Positions 33,272 through 41,566 of a DNA stretch of 64,000 nt are shown here, one piece after another. The notes beneath the pieces are model-generated. The model worked only from the letters and a program-made list of their open reading frames with translations. It was not told the origin of the DNA and did not search any database. Origin of the DNA: Solirubrobacter sp963736505 (GTDB lineage: Bacteria; Actinomycetota; Thermoleophilia; Solirubrobacterales; Solirubrobacteraceae). Numbering within the stretch: the first letter of the stretch is position 1; every line of letters starts with the position of its first letter. Position numbers and translations under genes: made by a program. The stretch covers positions 1,054,001 to 1,118,000 of the forward strand of contig CAVTOZ010000003.1 of the NCBI GenBank assembly GCA_963736505.1, given 5' to 3'.

Positions 33272-35898
33272 TGGGCGCCGCGGCCAAGGCGATCGCCTTC
33301 CCGAACTACACCCAGATCCCTTCGCGGGTGCCGCTGAGCGCCTGGAGGGCGATCCGCGCCGGCAGCCTGGTGGCGGCGCTCGTCGTCGCGGGGCTGCTGG
33401 TCGCGGCGCCCGGCACCGGCCTGTTCGTGATGTGGAAGGTCGTGATCCCGCTGCTGCCGCTGACCTTCATGGTCGCTCCCGGCCTGTGGCGCAACATCTG
33501 CCCGCTCGCGGCGTCGAACCAGACGCCGCGCGTGCTCGGCATCACCAAGGCGCTGAACCCGCCCGCGTGGCTGAAGGAGTACGGCTACGTGATCGCGATC
33601 ACGCTGTTCGTCGGCTTCGTCGCGCTGCGCAAGCTCGGGCTCGACGACAGCGGCCCGTTCAGCGCGCTGCTGCTGCTCGGCGCGATGACCGGCGGCTTCA
33701 TCGGCGGCATGTTCCTGAAGGGCAAGAGCGGCTGGTGCTCGACGATGTGCCCGCTCCTGCCCGTACAGCGGATCTACGGCCAGACGCCGTTCGCGCTGGT
33801 CGCCAACAGCCACTGCGCGCCGTGCGTCGGCTGCGCGAAGTCCTGCTACGACTTCAACCCGCGCGCGGCCTATCTGGCCGACCTCAACGACTCCGACACG
33901 TACTGGAGCGGCTACCGGCGCTTCTTCGTCGGCGCCTTCCCGGGCCTGATCCTGGCGTTCTTCACGGCGTCCGAGGGCGTCTCCGCGCTCGGGCAGATCG
34001 CGCTCTTCATGGCCGTCAGCCTCGCGAGCTTCGTGACGATCTCGTCGTTCGTGAAGGTCTCGGCGCACACGATCACGTCGATCTACGGCGCGGTCGCGTT
34101 CTCGATCTTCTACTGGTTCGCGGCCAAGATCGTCGGCCTCGACCCGCTCACGTGGGCCCTGCGGGCCGCCGCCGTCGCGCTCGCCGCGACCTGGCTCGTG
34201 CGCACCTGGCGCAAGGAGAAGCCGTTCCTGGAGCAGGCCGCCGCACCCGTCGCCGGCGTCGGCGCCGCAGGCAGCCGCTCGCTGACGCGCAACCGCGCGG
34301 TGCGCTCCGGCGCGCCCGAGGTGACCTTCGTGCCGGAGAACAAGCGCGTGGCCGTCACGGAGGGCCTGTCGCTGCTGGAGATCGCCGAGTCCAACGGGAT
34401 GGCGATCGAGTCCGGCTGCCGGATGGGCATCTGCGGCGCCGACCCCGTCGCGGTCAAGGACGGGATGGAGTGCCTGTCGGGCATCTCCGACGACGAGAAG
34501 GCGACGCTGGAGCGGCTCGGGCTGGCGCCGAACACGCGCATGGCCTGCTGTGCGCGCGTCCAAGGCCCCGTCTCCATCTCTTTGACACCTGACAAGCCGA
34601 AGACGCCCAGCCTGAGCCAGGTCCACGGCTTCAACTACGACCGCGGCGTCGAGAAGGTCGTCATCATCGGCAACGGCATCGCCGGCGTCACCGCCGCCGA
34701 CCACGTGCGCCGCCGCCACCCGCTGGCCGAGATCGACGTGATCGCCGAGGAGGCGCACCACCTCTACAACCGTATGGGCATCTCGCGCCTGGTCTACGGC
34801 CGCTCGGCGATGCAGGGGCTCTACCTGAACGCGGACTCCTGGTACGACGAGCGCCAGATCACGACGTGGCTGAACACGCGCGCGCTCTCGATCGACCGCG
34901 GCCGCGGTGAGGTCGCGCTCGGCACCGGCGAGTCGCTGCCCTACGACCGCCTGATCCTCGCGATGGGCTCGAGCAGCTTCGTCCCCTCGATCGACGGCTG
35001 GGGCGCGGTCGGTACCGGCGTCCTGCGCACGGCCGACGACGCGCTGCGCCTGCGCGCGTTCGTCCAGCGCCACTCGGCGCGCCGCGCGATCGTCGCGGGC
35101 GGCGGCCTGCTGGGGCTGGAGGCGGCGTACGCGCTGCACAAGCTCGGGCTCAACACGGCCGTGCTGGAGCGCTCCCCGCGCCTGCTCACCCGCCAGCTCG
35201 ACGCGCGCGCGGCGGAGCTGCTCAAGCGCTACCTGGAAGGGCTCGGGCTGGAGATCGTCACGCAGGCCGAGACCGCGTCCGTCGACGCCGACGCGCGGCT
35301 CTGGGGCGTGACGCTCGCCGACGGCCGCTCCTACGACACCGACGTCCTGCTGGCGGCCGCCGGCATCGCGCCCAACGTGGAGCTGGCCAAGGCGGCCGGC
35401 CTGCGCGTCAACCGCGGCGTGCTCGTCGACGACCGCATGCGCACCGATGACGAGGCGATCTACGCGATCGGCGACCTGGCGGAGTGGAACGGGCAGGTGC
35501 TCGGCCTGTGGCCGACGGGCGTCGCGATGGCCGAGGTGGCGGGGGAGAACGCCGTCGGCGGCGACAAGCGCTACCAGGGCGTCGTCCCGGTCACGATCCT
35601 CAAGGTCGTCGGGATCGAGCTGACCTCGATCGGCCGCTTCGAGCCCGCGGGCCCGGAGGACGAGGTGATCGCGCTCGAGGACCCCGCCGGCACGCGCTAT
35701 CGCAAGCTCGTGATCTCCGACGGCCGCATCGCCGGCGCGATCCTGCTCGGCTATACGCAGGAGGTCGCGCCGGTGCGCACCGCGATCACGCGCGGCTTCG
35801 ACGTGCGCGCGCAGATGGACGCGCTGCGCGCCGGGCGCTGGGACGTGCTGACCGGTCTCAGCGGCGACCGGCCCCTGGTGCCCGCCACGCCGGTCTAA
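33271..35898 (+). CDS. three-module redox fusion: membrane 4Fe-4S protein, ferredoxin-like domain and FAD oxidoreductase
   Basis: 875 residues. Residues 1-312 contain about seven helices and two cysteine sets, WCSTMCP (156, 160) and CAPCVGCAKSC (182, 185, 188, 192), like NapH/NosR-type membrane ferredoxins. Residues about 345-440 form a plant-type ferredoxin-like domain with CRMGIC (383, 388), but the third ligand position is Asp391 (GADP); Cys401 and Cys426/427 remain. Residues 462-end form a pyridine nucleotide-disulfide type FAD domain with VVIIGNGIAGVTAADHV, a second Rossmann AIVAGGGLLGLEAAYALHKLG and the C-terminal FAD motif AIYAIGDLAEW, related to NirB/rubredoxin reductases. Electrons probably pass between NAD(P)H and a membrane partner. 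ATG 33271 overlaps the previous stop (TGATG); GTG 33259 is an alternative. Substrate unknown. Confidence 0.85.
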   Translation: MGAAAKAIAFPNYTQIPSRVPLSAWRAIRAGSLVAALVVAGLLVAAPGTGLFVMWKVVIPLLPLTFMVAPGLWRNICPLAASNQTPRVLGITKALNPPAWLKEYGYVIAITLFVGFVALRKLGLDDSGPFSALLLLGAMTGGFIGGMFLKGKSGWCSTMCPLLPVQRIYGQTPFALVANSHCAPCVGCAKSCYDFNPRAAYLADLNDSDTYWSGYRRFFVGAFPGLILAFFTASEGVSALGQIALFMAVSLASFVTISSFVKVSAHTITSIYGAVAFSIFYWFAAKIVGLDPLTWALRAAAVALAATWLVRTWRKEKPFLEQAAAPVAGVGAAGSRSLTRNRAVRSGAPEVTFVPENKRVAVTEGLSLLEIAESNGMAIESGCRMGICGADPVAVKDGMECLSGISDDEKATLERLGLAPNTRMACCARVQGPVSISLTPDKPKTPSLSQVHGFNYDRGVEKVVIIGNGIAGVTAADHVRRRHPLAEIDVIAEEAHHLYNRMGISRLVYGRSAMQGLYLNADSWYDERQITTWLNTRALSIDRGRGEVALGTGESLPYDRLILAMGSSSFVPSIDGWGAVGTGVLRTADDALRLRAFVQRHSARRAIVAGGGLLGLEAAYALHKLGLNTAVLERSPRLLTRQLDARAAELLKRYLEGLGLEIVTQAETASVDADARLWGVTLADGRSYDTDVLLAAAGIAPNVELAKAAGLRVNRGVLVDDRMRTDDEAIYAIGDLAEWNGQVLGLWPTGVAMAEVAGENAVGGDKRYQGVVPVTILKVVGIELTSIGRFEPAGPEDEVIALEDPAGTRYRKLVISDGRIAGAILLGYTQEVAPVRTAITRGFDVRAQMDALRAGRWDVLTGLSGDRPLVPATPV

Positions 35899-35901
35899 TC
35901 T
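35896..35901 (+). promoter_or_regulatory. putative -10 box TAATCT
   Basis: TAATCT lies 7 nt before GTG 35909 and begins with the TAA stop of the redox fusion gene; leaderless arrangement. Confidence 0.45.
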
Positions 35902-35908
35902 CCCGAAT

Positions 35909-38625
35909 GTGAGCGAGCTCCTCGAACGGGATGAGGAGCTCGCCCGGATCGGGGCCGCCGTCCGGCGGGCGCGCGACGGCTACGGGACGCTGGTCGTCGC
36001 CGAAGGTCCCGCCGGGATGGGCAAGACCGAGATCCTGCGCGCCGCCCGCGCGCAGGCCGAGGCCGCCGGGATGCGCGTCCTGCGCTCGCGCGGCGCGGAG
36101 CTCGAGCGCGACTTCGCGTTCGGCGTCGTGCGCCAGCTGTTCGAGCCCGTGCTGGCCGCGGCGGGGGCGGGCGAGCGGACGGACGTGCTGCAGGGCCCGG
36201 CCGCGCTCGCCGGCCGCGCGCTCGGGCTGCCCGGCGCCGGGCCCGACGACGCCACGGTCGTCCCCGACCAGGGGTTCGCCGTCCTGCACGGGCTGTACTG
36301 GCTGTGCGCGAACCTCTCGGCGGCGACGCCGCTGCTGCTCGCCGTCGACGACATGCACTGGGCCAACGCGCCGTCCCTGCGCTACCTCGCGTTCCTGCTC
36401 GCGCGGCTGGAGGAGCTGCCGGTCGCGATCCTCGCGGGCGCGCGGCCCGAGTACGACGGCGCCGCCGCCGAGCTCGTCGGCGCGCTCGTGACCGACCCGA
36501 TGGTCGAGAACGTGCGCCTCGCCCCGCTGAGCGCCGGCGCGGTCGGCCGCATGGTCGAAGAGGACCTCGGCACGGCGCCGGACGTACCGTTCGCCGCCGC
36601 CTGCCGCGATGCCACCGGCGGCGTGCCGCTGCTCGTCCGCGCGCTCGTCGCGGCGCTGCGCGAGGACGGCGTCGCGCCGGTCGCGGCGGCCGCCGCCCAG
36701 GTCGAGCACGTCGGCGCGCGCACCGTGGGCCGCTGGGTCCAGGCCCGGCTGGCCCGCCTGCCCGAGGCCGCGGGCAGGCTGGCCCGCGGGCTCGCGATCC
36801 TCGAGCGCGCCGACCTCACGCTCGCCGCGACGCTCGCGGGCCTCGACATCCGCGAGCACGGCGGCCCCGTCGCGCCGCCGCCGGCGTTCGCCTCCTCGCT
36901 GCCCGGCGCCCCCGGCGCGCCGGCCGCGGCGCCGGCCGATCCGGGCGAGCTGGCCGACATGCTGGCGGCGGCCGGGATCGTCGAGGCGACGCGCCCGCTG
37001 GCGTTCGTGCACCCGATCATCCGGGCCGGCGTCTACGGCGAGATCTCCGCGCCCGAGCGCGCCGCCGGCCACCGCCGCGCCGCCGCGCTGCTGGCCGCCG
37101 TCGGCGCGTCCGACCAGCGCGTCGCCGAGCATCTGCTCGCGTCGCCTCCGGGCGGCGACCCGTGGGTCGTGGACCGGCTGCGCGCCGCCGCCGCCGGAGC
37201 CGCGCGCAGCGGCGCGCCGGACACCGCCGGCGTCCTGCTGCGGCGCGCGCTGGCCGAGCCGCCGGACGCGTCCCAGCGCTCGGCGCCGGCGCTCGAGCTC
37301 GGGCTGGCCGAGACCAGCGCCGGCGTGCCGGGGTGGCGCGACCGGCTCGAGGCCGCGCTCGAAAAGCGCCCGACGACGCGATGCGCGTCGCGACCGTGAT
37401 GGTCCTCGGTTACGCGCTGCTGCGCGAGCAGCAGTCGCCGGAGGCCGTGCGGCTGCTCGACTTCACCGCCGCCCGCGACAGGACTCTCCACCGCGCCCGC
37501 CGACGACGTCGCCCGGCTCGCCGAGCGCGCGATCGCCGCGAGCCCGCGCCCCGTGCCGGAGCCGACCGACGGGCCGTGGTTCGCGCAGGCGAGCGTCGCG
37601 CTGCTGTTCGCCGAGCGCTACCGGCGGCTCGCCGGCCTGCTGGACGCCGCGATCGCCGAGGCGCACCACCGGCAACGGCGGCGCGTTCTCCGGCGCCGTG
37701 GCGCACCGCGCGTGGCTCGCGCTGCGGCGCGGCGACCTCAGCGCCGCCGAGGGCGACACGCGGATCGCGCTGGAGGCGCGCGACCTGCCGCTGCCGACGC
37801 TCTACCGCCTGCTCGCGCTCGCCGCCCTGGTCGACGCGGTGCGTGAGCGCGGGGAGCTGGAGGAGGCCGACCGGATCGTCGCCTCGGCCGGCGCCGACGT
37901 CGAGAGCCAGACGGTCACCGCCGGCGTGCTGCGCGGCGCGCGCGGGCGCCTGCGGCTCGCCCAGGGGCGCCCGCAGGAGGCGCTCGGCGACGCGCTCGCC
38001 GCCGGCGAGGTCGCGCTCGGCACGCTCTCGACGTCGCCGGGCTGCGTCCCGTGGCGCTCGGACGCCGCGCTGGCGCACCTTGCGCTCGGCGACTGCGCCG
38101 CCGCCGACCGCTTCGCCTCCGAGGAGCTCGAGCACGCGCGCGTCGTCGGCGCGCCGCGCGTGCTGGGCATCGCCCTGCCCACGCTCGGCATCGTCCGCGA
38201 CAGCGAGACGCTGCTGCGCGAGGCGATCGCCGTCTTCGAGACCGGCGACGCGCGGCTGATGCACGCCCGCGGTGACCGACCTCGGCGCGCACCTGCGCCG
38301 CGCCGGCAAGGCCGACGAGGCGCGCGAGATCCTGCGCGCCGCGCTCGACACGGCGCACCGGCTGGGGGCGCGGAAGCTCGCCGACCGCGCCGAGGCGGAA
38401 CTGCGCGCGACCGGCGCCAAGCCGCGCCGGGCGGAGCTCACCGGCCTGGCCGCCCTGACCGCGAGCGAGCGGCGCGTCGCCGAGCTCGCCGGGCAGGGGA
38501 TGACCAACCGCGAGATCGGGCAGGCCCTGTTCGTGACGGCGCGCACGGTCGAGGGGCACCTGACGCAGGTGTTCCGCAAGCTCGACGTGCCGTCATGCGA
38601 CGGCCTCGCGACCGCACTTACGTGA
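35909..38625 (+). pseudogene. LuxR-family (LAL) ATP-binding regulator broken by four frameshifts
   Basis: The intact N-terminal frame (35909-37370) encodes an AAA-type NTPase, MSELLERDEELARIGAAVRRA, Walker A EGPAGMGKTEIL and Walker B LLLAVDDMHWANAPSL. Homology then continues through four other frame segments: APDDAMRVATVMVLGYALL, PEPTDGPWFAQASVALLFAE, NGGAFSGAVAHRAWLALRR and TDLGAHLRRAGKADEAREIL. It ends with a LuxR helix-turn-helix, LTASERRVAELAGQGMTNRE...KLDVPS. Shifts map near 37362-37365 (AAAA run, one base missing), 37485-37500, 37664-37672 and 38266-38272 (one extra base each). The single frame available ends at 37399. It is a decayed large ATP-binding LuxR regulator, or a patch of poor sequence. 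Confidence 0.8.
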
Positions 38626-38671
38626 AGCGAAGCGGTGTCTCTAACCCCCGTGATGATGGGACCCGCCCACC

Positions 38672-38684
38672 CGCCCGAAGGGCG
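38672..38684. terminator. short hairpin between the LuxR pseudogene and the sigma factor gene
   Basis: CGCCC-GAA-GGGCG, a 5-bp stem with a tight loop, lies between convergent genes. No T-tract on either side, so it is a weak candidate. Confidence 0.3.
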
Positions 38685-38696
38685 AGAGCCGGGCGA

Positions 38697-39236
38697 TCAG
38701 TACACCGGGATCCGGTCGCGATCCAGGTTGCCGTCGCCGACGGCGCGCGCCACGCGGGCGCGGCCGCGGAAGGCGCGGCTCTGGACGGTCCCGCGCGGCA
38801 TCCCGAGGCGCATGGCGGCCTCGTCGTAGGACTGGCCCTGGAGATCGACGGCGACGACCGCGGCGCGGTACTGCTCGGGGAGCTCGGCGACGGCGTTGAG
38901 GATCTCGCGGGCGTGGACGGCCGTGTTGGGGTGGTCGTCATGGCGGCGGTCCGGGAGGTCGAAGCCGTCGGGGACCGTCTCGGCCTGGATCCGCCGCGAG
39001 GCGGCCCGCAGGCGGGCGATGTGGGTGTTGCGCAACGCGCCCACGAGGTAGGCGATCTCGTCGCCGGCCAGCGTGCGGGGCTTGCGCAGGACGCGCTCGA
39101 ACGTGTCCTGAACCAGATCTTCTGCGCCTTCGCGGGAGCCGGTCAGCCGTCGCGCGATGCGCATGAGACGGTCGACGTGATCGCTGAGGCGTTCGGGATC
39201 GAGCGTCTGGGGGAGTGGGGAGGCAATGGCGCTCAT
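38697..39236 (-). CDS. ECF sigma factor
   Basis: 179 residues of the sigma-70 family with regions 2 and 4 only. Region 2: DRLMRIARRLTGSREGAEDLVQDTFERVLRKPRTL (about 21-55), containing the -10 recognition and core-binding helices. Region 4: VAELPEQYRAAVVAVDLQGQSYDEAAMRLGMPRGTVQSRAFRGRARVARA, a helix-turn-helix for the -35 box. ATG 39236 is the natural start; a longer frame to 39347 lies in the promoter region. No anti-sigma gene is adjacent, so control may be by a distant or unrecognised partner. It is divergent from a secreted protein preceded by an ECF-like promoter. Confidence 0.9.
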   Translation of the reverse strand: MSAIASPLPQTLDPERLSDHVDRLMRIARRLTGSREGAEDLVQDTFERVLRKPRTLAGDEIAYLVGALRNTHIARLRAASRRIQAETVPDGFDLPDRRHDDHPNTAVHAREILNAVAELPEQYRAAVVAVDLQGQSYDEAAMRLGMPRGTVQSRAFRGRARVARAVGDGNLDRDRIPVY

Positions 39237-39240
39237 GGCG

Positions 39241-39246
39241 ACGATA
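39241..39246 (-). promoter_or_regulatory. putative -10 box TATCGT of the ECF sigma gene
   Basis: On the minus strand TATCGT lies 4 nt before the ATG, so transcription would begin at or just after the start codon region; a leaderless housekeeping-type promoter is possible. Confidence 0.35.
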
Positions 39247-39302
39247 TTCGCCTGGACCCACTCCGGTTCGCACCGTGGACACCCCCCTGTCTTTTCCCTG
39301 GG

Positions 39303-39328
39303 GGAACATCCCGGGGTACCCGGGCGTC
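39303..39328 (+). promoter_or_regulatory. ECF-type promoter GGAAC-N17-CGTC
   Basis: GGAAC (39303-39307) and CGTC (39325-39328) have the spacing and sequence typical of ECF promoters. They lie just upstream of GTG 39338, so the neighbouring sigma factor probably drives the secreted protein. The spacer holds a CCCGGGGTACCCGGG palindrome. Confidence 0.55.
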
Positions 39329-39337
39329 TTGGGGGTC

Positions 39338-40960
39338 GTGCAGCCAATCACGACTCTCTCTCGAGCGCGTATCGCCTCCCTGGCCGTGGTGGCCGGCGTC
39401 GCGGCGCTCGCCGTGCCGGCCGCGGCCAACGCCGCCGTCACGCCTGCCCTCACCGGCAACATCGTCACGCTCACGGGCGACGCCGCCGCCGACAACATCG
39501 TCCTGTCGCAGAACGCCGGCGGCCTGCTGACCCACAACCTGGGTGGTGACGCGACCGACTTCAGCCCTGACCCCGGGGTGCAGAGCATCCTCGCCGCCAA
39601 CGCGACCGTGAACGTCAACGCGGGCGCCGGCAACGACACGATCAACCTGTCCGCCGCGGGCATCGCGGGGGCGACGATCAAGGGCGAGGACGGCGACGAC
39701 ATCATCGTCGGGTCGCCCGCGACCGACACGATCTCCGGCGGCAACGGCAACGACCGCATCACCGGCTTCCGCAACACCGACGCCAATCCCGAGCCGATCA
39801 GCGGCGACGCCGGCAACGACGTGATGATCTGGAACAACGGCGACGGCAACGACCTCAACGACGGCGGCGACGGCGTCGACGAGTCACTGGTCACCGCCGG
39901 CACCGCCGACGACGACATGACCGTCACGGCCCCGACGCCCGGCCGCGTGCTCTTCCACCGCAACAACGCGGCGTTCTCGGTCGACATGGGCACGGTCGAG
40001 AAGCTCTCGATCACGTCCTTCTCGGGCAACGACAAGCTCGTCACCGACCCGGGCATCACGCTGCCGATGAACATCGACGCCGGCTCCGGCGACGACACGA
40101 TCACGACCGGCGACGGCGCCGACGTGATCTCCGGCGGCGACGGCAACGACACGCTCAACGGCGCCGGCGGCGGCGACCGCATCGTCGGCGACCGCGGCAA
40201 CGACACCGCCAACGGCGGCGCCGGCGACGACACGCTCGTGTGGAACAACGGCGACGGCTCCGACGTGATGAACGGCGACGACGGCATCGACCGGATCGAG
40301 GACAACCTGTCCGCGGCCGACGACATCTCGACGCTCAAGGTCGAGGCCGGCCGGATCCGCTACGACCGCCTGAATCCCGGTCCGTTCAACCTCAGCATCG
40401 CCTCGACCGAGGCGTTCGAGCTCAACGAGCTCGGCGGCAACGACAGCCTCGTCGTCTCGGCGGGCGTCGGCATCCCGGTGATCGTCGACGGCGGCGCCGG
40501 CAACGACATCTCCAACGTCCGCGAGGGCTCCGCCGACTTCGTCTTCGGCGGCTCCGGCATCGACACCGCCGTCGTCGACGGCATTGACGCGGTCGCCGCG
40601 GACGTCGAGTCCGTCGACCGCCCCGTCATCTCCCCGGCGCCGAGCGCCGGCGTCGCGTCGCTCGCCAAGACCGCCAAGGTCAAGAAGGGCGTCGCCTCGG
40701 TCAAGCTCTCGTGCCCGCTCGGCACGAGCGGGTGCAAGGGCTCGGTCGTCCTCGTGACGTCGAAGTCCTTCAAGCTCGGCAAGGTCAAGGCGCAGCTCGC
40801 GCTCGGCAAGGCCTCCTACGACCTGAAGTCCGGCGAGACCAAGACGATCAAGGTCAAGCTCGCCTCCGGCGCGAGCCGGCTGGCCACCAAGCACAAGCTC
40901 GCCGCGACCGCGCGCATCTCCGGCACGGAGACGCCCGCGAAGGTGACGCTCAGCTTCTGA
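39338..40960 (+). CDS. secreted RTX-like calcium-binding repeat protein
   Basis: 540 residues from GTG 39338. A Sec signal peptide (basic RARIASLAVVAGVAALAVPAAANA, split by its AxA cleavage site before AVTPAL) leads to repeats of GGxGxDxLxG type: GGNGNDRITG, GSGDDTITTGDGADVISGGDGNDTLNGAGGGDRIVGD, GGAGDDTLVW. These form calcium-binding parallel beta-rolls in hemolysin-type proteins. The last 110 residues are a Lys-rich beta domain (KKGVASVKLSCPLGTSGCKGSV, with two Cys), a C-terminal module frequent in exported proteins of this group. No catalytic domain is visible, so it is more likely a surface or matrix protein than a toxin. Probably controlled by the adjacent ECF sigma factor. Confidence 0.85.
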   Translation: MQPITTLSRARIASLAVVAGVAALAVPAAANAAVTPALTGNIVTLTGDAAADNIVLSQNAGGLLTHNLGGDATDFSPDPGVQSILAANATVNVNAGAGNDTINLSAAGIAGATIKGEDGDDIIVGSPATDTISGGNGNDRITGFRNTDANPEPISGDAGNDVMIWNNGDGNDLNDGGDGVDESLVTAGTADDDMTVTAPTPGRVLFHRNNAAFSVDMGTVEKLSITSFSGNDKLVTDPGITLPMNIDAGSGDDTITTGDGADVISGGDGNDTLNGAGGGDRIVGDRGNDTANGGAGDDTLVWNNGDGSDVMNGDDGIDRIEDNLSAADDISTLKVEAGRIRYDRLNPGPFNLSIASTEAFELNELGGNDSLVVSAGVGIPVIVDGGAGNDISNVREGSADFVFGGSGIDTAVVDGIDAVAADVESVDRPVISPAPSAGVASLAKTAKVKKGVASVKLSCPLGTSGCKGSVVLVTSKSFKLGKVKAQLALGKASYDLKSGETKTIKVKLASGASRLATKHKLAATARISGTETPAKVTLSF

Positions 40961-40972
40961 TCACGGATGCGC

Positions 40973-41002
40973 CATGGCTGTTACGCTGATGTAACAGCCA
41001 TG
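40973..41002. promoter_or_regulatory. 12-bp inverted-repeat operator over the TetR promoter and start
   Basis: CATGGCTGTTAC-N6-GTAACAGCCATG is a perfect inverted repeat. The right arm ends in the ATG of the TetR gene and the left arm with the spacer contains TACGCT (40982-40987), a likely -10 box 12 nt upstream of that ATG. A TetR dimer bound here would block its own transcription and that of the downstream MFS gene. Confidence 0.75.
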
Positions 41003-41566
41003 GCCGCCGACCCGCACATCCTCGCCGCCGCCCGCCGGACGATCGAGCGCGACGGCTGGCGCGACGCCACGCTCGAGCGGATCGCGGGCGAGGCCGGGCT
41101 CTCGCGGATGACGCTGCATCGCCGCGGCGTCACCCGCGAAGCCGTGCTCGGCTCCCTCGCCAAGGCGCTGGAGGCCGAGTACCAGGGCGCCCTGTGGCCG
41201 GCCCTGACCGCGCCGGGCACGGCCCGCGAGCGCCTCGAGCAGGCGCTCGACGCGTTGTGCGACCTGTGCGACGCGAACCTCGAGCTGTTCGCCGCGCTCG
41301 GCGAGTCCGAGCGCTGGGGCATCTTCCACGAGGAAGGCGACGCGGTGCTGACGCGCACCGTCTTCACCGGCCCGGTCGAGCGGCTGCTGCGCGACGGCGC
41401 CTCCGACGGCTCGATCCGGCCGCTCGAGGACCCCGCCGAGACCGCGACCGTCCTCTTCAACCTCGTCAGCCACACCTACCGGCACCTGCGCCGGGGCCAC
41501 GGCTGGCCGCCCGAGCGGGCACGCCGCGGCGTGCTGGCGCTGGCGCTGGACGGCATCGCGGCATGA
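41000..41566 (+). CDS. TetR-family repressor
   Basis: 188 residues. The N-terminal helix-turn-helix reads ILAAARRTIERDGWRDATLERIAGEAGLSRMTLHRRGVTREAVLGSLAKAL (about 6-56). The recognition helix TLHRRGV departs from the usual TLYRHF. The C-terminal domain is all-helical with a TetR_C-like ligand pocket. ATG 41000 is selected because homology begins there; ATG 40967 would read through the operator. The gene overlaps the MFS gene (ATGA) and probably represses both in response to the exported compound. Confidence 0.88.
   Translation: MAADPHILAAARRTIERDGWRDATLERIAGEAGLSRMTLHRRGVTREAVLGSLAKALEAEYQGALWPALTAPGTARERLEQALDALCDLCDANLELFAALGESERWGIFHEEGDAVLTRTVFTGPVERLLRDGASDGSIRPLEDPAETATVLFNLVSHTYRHLRRGHGWPPERARRGVLALALDGIAA

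Noticed and set aside
37362..38272. Programmed frameshifting as an explanation for the LuxR gene
   Set aside because: Four shifts of two directions at unrelated sequences cannot be programmed recoding; decay or sequencing error is simpler.
40973..41002. The 12-bp inverted repeat as a terminator for the RTX-like gene
   Set aside because: It begins 12 nt after that stop and could act so, but its overlap with the TetR -10 and start, and the lack of a T-tract, fit an operator better.
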